A DNA stretch of 34,038 bases from an uncultured Oscillospiraceae bacterium (GTDB lineage: Bacteria; Bacillota; Clostridia; Oscillospirales; Ruminococcaceae): positions 1 to 34,038 of the forward strand of contig CASEVW010000153.1 of NCBI GenBank assembly GCA_949291395.1. The letters are read 5' to 3'. Shown one piece after another: positions 6,602-12,928 of this stretch. The notes under the pieces are model-generated. The model was given only the letters and a program-made list of their open reading frames with translations. It searched no databases and was not told the DNA's origin. The position numbers and the translations under genes are program-made. Every line of letters begins with the position of its first letter. Within the stretch, counting starts at the first letter, position 1.

Positions 6602-8541
6602 TGAAAAACAACAATACTTGGGAAAACTTTCTGAAACCCGTGGTCGTTCTGGTGGTGATCTGTCTGGTGGCCAGCGCCGCTCTGGCAGGCACCAACCAGC
6701 TGACGGCTCCCATCATTGCCGAGCAGGAGGCTGCGGCGGCCAATGCCGCTTACCTGGAAGTTCTGCCCGAGGCCGACGGCTTTGAGGAGATCACCGACTT
6801 CCAGTCCAGCAACGTGACCAAGGCCCTGAAAGCCACCAACGATGCCGGCTGGGTCATCCAGGCTTACGGCAAGGGCTTTGGCGGCGACGTGCCCGCTGTT
6901 GTGGCCTTCGACAACGAAGGCACCATCCTGAAAGTCAAATTCATGGAAAACAGCGAGACCGCCGGCTTCGGCCAGAAGCTGGTGGACCCCAACGACGCCG
7001 ACGGCCAGAAGCTGGCCGAGAGCTTCGTGGGCAAGCAGGGCAACCTGGAGACTGGCGACGTTGACATGATCAGCGGCGTTACCGTTTCCTCCAAGGCGGC
7101 TCTGGATGCCGTGAACTCCGCTGTGAACTGCTTCAACGAGGTCGCCCTGGGCCAGGAAGCCACCATTGAGGTGGACACCAGCGCCATGACCCCCGAAGAA
7201 GTGCGGGCCATGCTGGCCCCCGGCGCTACCCTGACCCAGATCGACGCCCAGGAGGGCACCACCGAGGTATGGCAGGGCGACGACGGCAGCTATGTGATCT
7301 ACACTGAGGATATGGGTTGGGAATACGCTCCCTCTCCCATGACCGTTGTCACCGGCTTTGCCGCTGACGGCACCATCACCGGCGTTTGGGTGGACGCTTC
7401 CAGCCAGACCCCCGGCATCGGTGACCAGGCCGCCAAGGCGGATTACCTGGATCAGTACAAGGGCGTTTTGGGCGAGGCCGGCCTGGACGGCGTTGACACC
7501 GTCAGCGGCGCTACCCAGTCCACCCGCGGCGTGAAGAAGGCCGTGCGCAAGGCCATCCAGGCCTATGTGGCTCTGGTCCCCGATTCTCCCGCCGCCACCG
7601 CCGTTGCCCCTGAGGGCGGCGACGAGAGCGAGGCCGCTTCCGAGCCCGCCGCCGTGGAGACCGTCACCCTGACCGAGGAGGACTGCAAGGCCGTTCTGCC
7701 CGAGGGCGAAGGCTTTGAGGTGGTGGGATCCACCACCAGCGGCGTACAGGCCGCTATGAAGGCCGGCAACGACGCGGGCTGGGTCATCCAGGCCAGCGCC
7801 AAGGGCTTTGCCGACCAGGTGCCCGTTCTGGTGGGCATCGACGCCAACGGCGCCATCGTAAACGTGAAGTTCCTCCAGAACAGCGAGACCGCCGGCTTTG
7901 GCGCCAAGCTGTATGAGGAGGGCAACGCCGAGGCCGAAGCCTTTGCAGGCAGCTTTGCCGGCAAGAGCGGCGAAGTGGCCATCGGCGATGTGGAAGCCAT
8001 TGCCGGCGCCACCATCTCCTCCGAGGCTGTGGTGGAAGCCGTGAACACCGCCCTGAGCTGCTACAACGAAGTAGCCCTGGGCCAGGCTCCCGCTGCTGAG
8101 GAAGGCGCTGAGGGCGGCGAAGGCACCGACCTGTCCACCATGTCTGCCGAGGAAGCCCGGGCCGCTCTGGCTCCCGGCGCTACTCTGACCCAGATCGACG
8201 CGCCGGAAGGCCTAACCGAGGCCTGGCAGGGCGACGATGGCAGCTATGTGCTGTACGCCGAGGACAAGGGCTACGAGTACTCCACCGCTCCCCTGAATGT
8301 GGCTGTGGGCTTTGATGCCAACGGCGCCATCACCGGCGTTTGGGTGGACGTTTCCGGCCAGACCCCCGGCATCGGCGACAAGGCCGCCGACGCGGAGTTC
8401 CTGGGCCAGTTCACCGGCATCACCGACGAGGCCGGCCTGGACGGCGTGGACACCGTTGCCAGCGCCACCCAGTCCACCCGCGGCGTGAAGAAAGCAGTGC
8501 GCAAGTGCATCCAGGCCTATGCCGCTGGCCTTGCGTCTTGA
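6601..8541 (+). CDS. rnfG: RnfG-type subunit with four FMN-binding domains
   Basis: RnfG normally has about 200 residues and one FMN-binding domain on the outer membrane face. This protein has 646. One N-terminal membrane helix (residues ~12-32, VVVLVVICLVASAALAG) is followed by four FMN-binding-domain-like segments. Their flavinylation sites read DMISGVT (T161), DTVSGAT (T305), EAIAGAT (T471) and DTVASAT (T623). Segments 1 and 3 resemble each other (DAGWVIQA, NSETAGFG), as do 2 and 4 (WQGDDGSYV, QTPGIGD, QSTRGVKKAVRK), so a two-domain unit of about 315 residues was duplicated. An acidic, Ala/Glu-rich linker (~327-358) joins the units. The position between rnfD and rnfE, both tightly spaced, shows it takes the rnfG slot. 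The four sites could bind up to four FMN; this is an inference. Confidence 0.93.
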   Translation: MKNNNTWENFLKPVVVLVVICLVASAALAGTNQLTAPIIAEQEAAAANAAYLEVLPEADGFEEITDFQSSNVTKALKATNDAGWVIQAYGKGFGGDVPAVVAFDNEGTILKVKFMENSETAGFGQKLVDPNDADGQKLAESFVGKQGNLETGDVDMISGVTVSSKAALDAVNSAVNCFNEVALGQEATIEVDTSAMTPEEVRAMLAPGATLTQIDAQEGTTEVWQGDDGSYVIYTEDMGWEYAPSPMTVVTGFAADGTITGVWVDASSQTPGIGDQAAKADYLDQYKGVLGEAGLDGVDTVSGATQSTRGVKKAVRKAIQAYVALVPDSPAATAVAPEGGDESEAASEPAAVETVTLTEEDCKAVLPEGEGFEVVGSTTSGVQAAMKAGNDAGWVIQASAKGFADQVPVLVGIDANGAIVNVKFLQNSETAGFGAKLYEEGNAEAEAFAGSFAGKSGEVAIGDVEAIAGATISSEAVVEAVNTALSCYNEVALGQAPAAEEGAEGGEGTDLSTMSAEEARAALAPGATLTQIDAPEGLTEAWQGDDGSYVLYAEDKGYEYSTAPLNVAVGFDANGAITGVWVDVSGQTPGIGDKAADAEFLGQFTGITDEAGLDGVDTVASATQSTRGVKKAVRKCIQAYAAGLAS

Positions 8542-8559
8542 TAGGGAGGCTGTGCAAAC

Positions 8560-9231
8560 ATGAGTAAATTTCAGATCTTTACCAACGGCCTCGTGAAGGA
8601 GAACCCGGTCCTGCGCCTGGTTCTGGGCACCTGCCCTACCCTGGCCGTTACCACCATGGCCTTCAATGGCCTGGGCATGGGCATTGCAGCCACCTTCGTG
8701 CTGTTCTGCTCCAACATCGCCATTTCGCTTTTGCGGAATGTGATCCCCGACAAGGTGCGCCTGCCGGCTTACATCACCGTCATCGCTACCTTCGTTTCCA
8801 TCGTGCAGATGCTGGTCAAGGCATATGTTCCCGCTTTGGATAAGTCCCTGGGCGTGTTCCTGCCGCTGATCGTGGTGAACTGCATCATCCTGGGCCGTGC
8901 CGAGATGTTCGCTTCCAAGAACAAGCCTCTGGACTCTGCCCTGGACGGCCTGGGCATGGGCCTGGGCTTCACCCTGACCCTGGTGCTGATGGGCTCCATC
9001 CGTGAGATCATGGGCTCCGGCACCTGGTTCGGCATGACCATCCCCTTCCTGGCGGATGTGGATAAGTTCACCTTCATGACCACCCCCGCCGGCGGCTTCT
9101 TCACCTTCGGCTGCCTGATGGCTCTGGTCATCTTCATCGAAAACAAGACTGGCAACAAAAAAGAGCGCAGCATTGGCTGTGAGGGCTGCCCCTCCAAGAG
9201 TGTCTGCGGCGCGAAAGGGGGCTGTGAATAA
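8560..9231 (+). CDS. rnfE: Rnf complex membrane subunit RnfE, with Cys-rich tail
   Basis: Integral membrane subunit, 223 aa, paralogous to RnfA; the two form the membrane core that holds an intramembrane Fe-S cluster in related Rnf/Nqr complexes. Conserved blocks include NPVLRLVLGTCPTLAVTT at the N-terminus, IVVNCIILGRAE and GSIREIMGSG. GGGAGG lies 10 bases before the ATG. The last 17 residues are unusual: they carry four cysteines (C207, C210, C216, C222) in a C-x2-C-x5-C-x5-C pattern, following a charged stretch (ENKTGNKKERS) that marks the end of the last helix. The stop codon shares a base with the rnfA start. Confidence 0.94.
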   Translation: MSKFQIFTNGLVKENPVLRLVLGTCPTLAVTTMAFNGLGMGIAATFVLFCSNIAISLLRNVIPDKVRLPAYITVIATFVSIVQMLVKAYVPALDKSLGVFLPLIVVNCIILGRAEMFASKNKPLDSALDGLGMGLGFTLTLVLMGSIREIMGSGTWFGMTIPFLADVDKFTFMTTPAGGFFTFGCLMALVIFIENKTGNKKERSIGCEGCPSKSVCGAKGGCE

Positions 9232-9854
9232 TGGCTGCTAGACTGGCTGCTATTTTCTTCACTATGATCCTGGTGGACAACTACGTCCTGGTCAAGTTCC
9301 TGGGCATTTGTCCGTTCCTGGGTGTATCGAAAAAGCTCAATTCCGCCGTTGGCATGAGCTGTGCTGTTATCTTTGTTATGACCCTGGCCACTGCGGTGAC
9401 CTGGCCCATCCAGAACTTCCTGCTGACCCCTGTGGACGAGGCGGGCAACCTGAAATGGGACCTGGGCTACCTGCAGACCATCGTGTTCATCCTGGTCATC
9501 GCCGTGCTGGTACAGCTGGTGGAGATCGTGATGAAAAAGTATATGCTCCCGCTGCATAAGGCCCTGGGCGTGTACCTGCCCCTCATCACCACCAACTGCG
9601 CCGTTCTGGGCGTTACCGTGCTGAATATCGACAACGGCTACAACTTTGTGGAGTCCATCGTCTGCGCCCTGGGCGCCGGCTTCGGCTTCATGCTGGCCAT
9701 GGTCATCTTCTCCGGCGTGCGCAAGCGCCTGGAGGAGGCCCAGCCGCCCAAGTGCTTTGAAGGCCTGCCCATCACCCTGGTGGCGGCCTCTGCCACCGCC
9801 CTGAGCTTTGGCGGTTTCGGCGGCCTGATCGAAAACATCTTTGGCGCGATTTAA
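9231..9854 (+). CDS. rnfA: Rnf complex membrane subunit RnfA
   Basis: Integral membrane subunit of 207 aa with about six helices, partner of RnfE in the ion-translocating core. The conserved blocks LVDNYVLVKFLGICPFLGVS (N-terminal, with Cys near residue 24) and LPLITTNCAVLGV (second conserved Cys) are where RnfA proteins hold their shared Fe-S cluster. Length is normal for the family. Its ATG overlaps the rnfE stop by one base (TAATG), and rnfB follows after 18 bases. Confidence 0.95.
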   Translation: MAARLAAIFFTMILVDNYVLVKFLGICPFLGVSKKLNSAVGMSCAVIFVMTLATAVTWPIQNFLLTPVDEAGNLKWDLGYLQTIVFILVIAVLVQLVEIVMKKYMLPLHKALGVYLPLITTNCAVLGVTVLNIDNGYNFVESIVCALGAGFGFMLAMVIFSGVRKRLEEAQPPKCFEGLPITLVAASATALSFGGFGGLIENIFGAI

Positions 9855-9872
9855 CAAAAGGAGGCCGAGAAT

Positions 9873-10661
9873 ATGTCTATTGGAATGGCGATCGCCATTG
9901 TTACTGTGATTGGCCTTCTGGGCGCCATCATCCTGGTGCTGGCCGCGAAGTTCATGCACGTGGAAGAAGATCCCCGCATCGGCCAGGTGACCGAATGCCT
10001 GCCCGGCGCCAACTGCGGCGCCTGCGGCTACGCGGGCTGCGCCGATTACGCCAAGGCCATCGTGGAAGAGGGCGCTCCGGTGAACAAGTGCATCCCCGGC
10101 GGCGCCAAGGCTGCCGAGGACGTGGCTGGCGTTATGGGCGTGGAAGCCGGCGCTACCGCGGTGGTGAAAGCCATCGTTGGCTGCCAGGGCCGCCCCGGCG
10201 TCTGCGAGCAGAACTTTGATTACAGAGGCATCTCCACCTGTGCCGCTGCCGCCAGCCTGTACGGCGGCGCCAAGGCCTGCCCCCACGGCTGCCTGGGCCT
10301 GGGCGACTGCGTGAAGGCCTGCCCCTTTGACGCCATGCACATCGTGGACGGCGTTGCCTGCGTGAATCCCGCCAAGTGCACCGGCTGCGGCGCCTGCGCT
10401 GCCGTATGCCCCCACAACGTGATCGAGATCCACGCCGACACCGAGCACAAGCCCAAGGTGCTGTGCAACAACACCGAAAAGGGCGCTGTGGTGATGAAGG
10501 AGTGCAAGACCGGCTGCATCGGCTGCATGAAGTGCCAGAAGACCTGCCCCAGCGAGGCCATCAAGGTGGTCGACAACCTGGCGCACATCGACTACGCCAA
10601 GTGCACCGGCTGCGGCGCCTGCGTGGAAGTCTGCCCCAAGCAGGTCATCGTAAAGGCCTGA
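9873..10661 (+). CDS. rnfB: Rnf complex subunit RnfB (ferredoxin-side Fe-S protein)
   Basis: Membrane-anchored Fe-S protein, 262 aa, thought to take electrons from reduced ferredoxin. One N-terminal helix (residues ~4-25) is followed by the Fes domain CLPGANCGACGYAGC (C42, C48, C51, C56). Then come ferredoxin-type clusters: a variant CPHGCLGLGDCVKAC (C136, C140, C146, C150) and three regular CxxCxxCxxxCP motifs starting at C169, C215 and C244. That allows about five [4Fe-4S] clusters, as in other clostridial RnfB proteins. AAAGGAGG precedes the start. It is the last gene of the operon, with a strong terminator 28 bases after its stop. Confidence 0.95.
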   Translation: MSIGMAIAIVTVIGLLGAIILVLAAKFMHVEEDPRIGQVTECLPGANCGACGYAGCADYAKAIVEEGAPVNKCIPGGAKAAEDVAGVMGVEAGATAVVKAIVGCQGRPGVCEQNFDYRGISTCAAAASLYGGAKACPHGCLGLGDCVKACPFDAMHIVDGVACVNPAKCTGCGACAAVCPHNVIEIHADTEHKPKVLCNNTEKGAVVMKECKTGCIGCMKCQKTCPSEAIKVVDNLAHIDYAKCTGCGACVEVCPKQVIVKA

Positions 10662-10688
10662 GCCGAAACGAAGGCTTACAAAAGCAAT

Positions 10689-10723
10689 AAAAAACGGGAC
10701 CCCCGGCCGGGGTCCCGTTTTTT
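10689..10723. terminator. Terminator of the rnf operon (bidirectional)
   Basis: A stem cgggacccc / ggggtcccg with a 5-base loop is flanked by an A-run before and a T-run after. It lies between the convergent rnfB and citrate synthase genes and can serve both. Confidence 0.92.
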
Positions 10724-10763
10724 GCTTGTCCAAAAGATGAAAAAGATGCCGTTTTGCCGCCGG

Positions 10764-12134
10764 TCAGCCGCGCTGGTCCAGGGGGATGTATTCGCGGCGG
10801 GGCTGCACCGCCGCATAGGCCGGGCGGATGATCTTGCCCATGTTGATCAGCTCTTCGATGCGGTGAGCGCTCCAGCCCGCCACACGGCCCACCGCAAAGA
10901 TGGGGGTGTACAGCTCGATGGGCAGGTCCAGCATACGGTAAACAAAACCGCTGTAAAAGTCCACGTTGGCGGAAACGCCTTTGTAGATCTTCCGCTTTTC
11001 CGCGATCACCTGGGGAGCCAGCCGCTCCACCGCGGAGTAAAGGGCGTATTCCTGGTACAGGTGCTTTTCTTCCGAAAGCCGCTCCACAAAGCCACGCAGG
11101 ATGTTGGCCCGGGGATCGCTGACCGAATAGACCGCGTGGCCCATGCCGTAGATCAGGCCGCTGCGGTCGAAGCGCTCGCCCGCCAATAGGCCCTCCAGAT
11201 AGTCCCGGATGGCGTCCTCGTCGGTCCAGTCGGTGATGCTGGCTTTCATGTCCTCAAACATGCGCACCACCTTGATGTTTGCGCCGCCGTGGCGGGGGCC
11301 TTTCAGGCTGGCCAGCGCCGCCGCCATGCAGCTGTAGGTGTCGGTGCCGGAGCTGGTGACCACATGGGTGGTGAAGGTGGAGTTGTTGCCGCCGCCGTGC
11401 TCGGCGTGAAGCACCAGGCACAGGTCCAGGATGCGGGCTTCCAGCTGGGAATACTGCCCGTCCGGCCGCAGCAGGGCCAGGATGTTCTCGGCGGTGGAGT
11501 GCAGGGGCAGCGGCGCGTGGATGTACAGGCTGTTGCCGTTTTTGTAGTAGTTGTAGGCCTGGTAGCCGTACACTGCGATCAGCGGGAAGATGGCGATCAG
11601 GTCGATGCACTGGCGGATCACGTTGGGCAGGCTGATGTCGTCCGGCTGGTCGTCGTAGCTGGCCATGGTCAGCACGCAGCGGGCCAGGGTGTTCATCATG
11701 TCGGCGCTGGGGGCCTTTAAGATCACGTCCCGCACAAAATTGGTGGGCAGGCTGCGGTAAAAAGCCAGCTGGCGGTTGAACCGCTCCAGCTGCTGGCAGT
11801 CCGGCAATTGGCCGAACATGAGCAGATAGGCGGTCTCTTCAAAGCCGAAGCGCCCGGCGTCCAGAAAGCCCTTGGCCAGGTCCTCGATGGGATACCCCCG
11901 GTAGTAGAGCTGGCCGGGGCAGGGGCGCTCTTTGCCGTCCACGGTCTCAAAGCTCACGATCTCGCTGATCTCGGTGAGGCCGGCCACCACGCCCTTGCCG
12001 TCCACGTCACGCAGGCCCCGCTTCACATTGTAACGGGGATAATCTTCTTTATTGATCTGGTTATTGGCCAGGCAGACCTCTGCAAGCTCTTCCAGTTCCG
12101 GGGTGACCCGGGAGTATTCCGAAAATTCCGCCAT
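10764..12134 (-). CDS. gltA: Citrate synthase
   Basis: Condenses acetyl-CoA with oxaloacetate to citrate in the cytoplasm, feeding 2-oxoglutarate and glutamate synthesis. The protein has 456 aa, including the longer N-terminus usual for clostridial enzymes. Active-site residues are in place: H246 in HAEHGGGN, H282 in GPRHGG and H333 in GMGHAVY, with D392 in SANVDFYSG; H282, H333 and D392 correspond to the classic catalytic triad. AAAGGAGG lies 10 bases before the ATG. It is transcribed alone, convergent to the rnf operon, from an extended -10 promoter about 60 bases upstream. The symbol follows family usage; citZ is an equivalent name in Firmicutes. Confidence 0.93.
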   Translation of the reverse strand: MAEFSEYSRVTPELEELAEVCLANNQINKEDYPRYNVKRGLRDVDGKGVVAGLTEISEIVSFETVDGKERPCPGQLYYRGYPIEDLAKGFLDAGRFGFEETAYLLMFGQLPDCQQLERFNRQLAFYRSLPTNFVRDVILKAPSADMMNTLARCVLTMASYDDQPDDISLPNVIRQCIDLIAIFPLIAVYGYQAYNYYKNGNSLYIHAPLPLHSTAENILALLRPDGQYSQLEARILDLCLVLHAEHGGGNNSTFTTHVVTSSGTDTYSCMAAALASLKGPRHGGANIKVVRMFEDMKASITDWTDEDAIRDYLEGLLAGERFDRSGLIYGMGHAVYSVSDPRANILRGFVERLSEEKHLYQEYALYSAVERLAPQVIAEKRKIYKGVSANVDFYSGFVYRMLDLPIELYTPIFAVGRVAGWSAHRIEELINMGKIIRPAYAAVQPRREYIPLDQRG

Positions 12135-12193
12135 CCGTCTGATGCCTCCTTTGCAAGCGGGTGTTGCCCCGCGAATAGAACCTCTATTGATTT

Positions 12194-12202
12194 AGTATAG
12201 CA
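12194..12202 (-). promoter_or_regulatory. Extended -10 promoter of citrate synthase
   Basis: On the minus strand TGCTATACT combines an extended -10 TG with a good -10 hexamer. No convincing -35 is seen at 17 bases, which the extended element could compensate for. Confidence 0.6.
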
Positions 12203-12321
12203 TAAAAGGAAAGTGTTTTGATGAACGAAGTTTAAAAACTGGGCAAAAGCGGCCTCAAAACCGGAAAAAACAGCCCTGAGAAAAAATTTTCGAAAAAATA
12301 AAAATTTTTTTCAAAAAAGGC

Positions 12322-12350
12322 TTGCTTTTTGCTCGGGTGGTTGTTATAAT
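12322..12350 (+). promoter_or_regulatory. Promoter of tRNA-Tyr
   Basis: TTGCTT (12322-12327) and a perfect TATAAT (12345-12350) are spaced by 17 bases, with TG upstream of the -10. It lies 45 bases before the tRNA. A/T-rich runs at 12270-12315 may act as an upstream element. Confidence 0.85.
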
Positions 12351-12394
12351 ATAAAAGCACTCAGCGATGAGGCGCAACTGAATAGCTGATATGT

Positions 12395-12480
12395 GGGAGT
12401 GTTCCCGAGCGGCCAATGGGGGCAGACTGTAAATCTGTTGCATTTTTGCTTCGGTGGTTCGAATCCACCCGCTCCCACCA
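12395..12480 (+). tRNA. tRNA-Tyr (anticodon GUA)
   Basis: 86 bases including an encoded CCA end. The acceptor arms GGGAGTG and CGCTCCC pair (one G-T), the T arm is GGTGG-TTCGAAT-CCACC, and the anticodon stem GCAGA/TCTGT frames the loop CTGTAAA, giving anticodon GTA. The long variable arm (around TTGCATTTTTGCTTC) is the class II form expected of bacterial tRNA-Tyr. It has its own promoter and a terminator directly after it. The last 24 bases plus one flanking base are repeated exactly at 31652-31676. Confidence 0.96.
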
Positions 12481-12481
12481 A
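12457..12481 (+). repeat. Candidate attachment site (left), 3' end of tRNA-Tyr
   Basis: 25 bases running from the T-loop to one base past the CCA end are identical to 31652-31676. Integration into the 3' end of a tRNA gene leaves this pattern: a whole tRNA at one end and a bare 3' fragment at the other. Confidence 0.8.
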
Positions 12482-12482
12482 C

Positions 12483-12520
12483 AAAAAGCCTTGCAGAATC
12501 TTAATTCTGCAAGGCTTTTT
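12483..12520 (+). terminator. Terminator after tRNA-Tyr
   Basis: A perfect 17-bp stem (aaaaagccttgcagaat / attctgcaaggcttttt) with a 4-base loop starts two bases after the left 25-bp repeat. More T follow. It works on both strands. Confidence 0.92.
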
Positions 12521-12928
12521 GCTTTTTGGACCACACTTCCAGTGGGATCTTTCATGGCGTTAGGCAGCGCCCAAGAATCTGATCAACTTCCTTTGCAATG
12601 CGGGGGATGGTCATCGGCAAGTTTGTGGGCGTATACGCCGCAAGATATTCGTTCCGTTTCGCTCTTGATTTTTCCTGTTATGGAATCGGCAGAAAGGATA
12701 TTTCAAAGCGCTTGGCCGGATAATTGCGGGGATTAGGATGATGTTCACTTTTACGCTGGTCATACGTTAATAAGGTGATATCAACATAAATCAACTGCAA
12801 AATGCGCATTGCTTTTTGACTGGCTAAAAAAAACACACCGTAGTAAAAAACGGTGTGTTTTTTTCATTTTTAGGGGACGTTACAATGAAAACAGAAAATT
12901 TGGTTCCGTTCAGAAAGGCGGCGAAACG
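12521..12928. other. Gene-free left end of the island
   Basis: About 400 bases hold no gene I recognise. Small open frames exist on both strands (for example 12598-12723 plus, ending KDISKRLAG before a stop) but none has a convincing start site or known family. A CcpA/LacI-like palindrome core AAAGCGCTT lies at 12705-12713. A terminator-like hairpin occupies 12826-12864, and a -10-like TACAAT at 12881-12886 lies close to the first phosphorylase gene. This could be the decayed end of the element plus the regulatory region of the operon. Confidence 0.5.
12826..12864. terminator. Bidirectional hairpin before the first phosphorylase gene
   Basis: The arms aaaaaacacaccg and cggtgtgtttttt enclose a 10-base loop, with A-run and T-run outside. 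It lies 65 bases before the GH94 start. It may insulate the operon from upstream transcription or act as an attenuator in its leader, depending on where transcription starts. Confidence 0.75.

Noticed and set aside
8769..10733. Very long open frame on the minus strand (654 codons) opposite rnfE, rnfA and rnfB
   Set aside because: It mirrors the codon bias of well-supported genes on the other strand, is rich in low-complexity Gly/His/Ala runs and matches no family.
12686..12723. Integrase remnant (KDISKRLAG)
   Set aside because: The match is only a few residues and followed by a stop; kept as a question in the findings, not as a gene.
12809..12928. 40-residue N-terminal extension of the GH94 enzyme
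   Set aside because: It would be translated through the hairpin at 12826-12864 and is Lys/Arg-rich without family similarity; ATG 12929 has the proper spacing.
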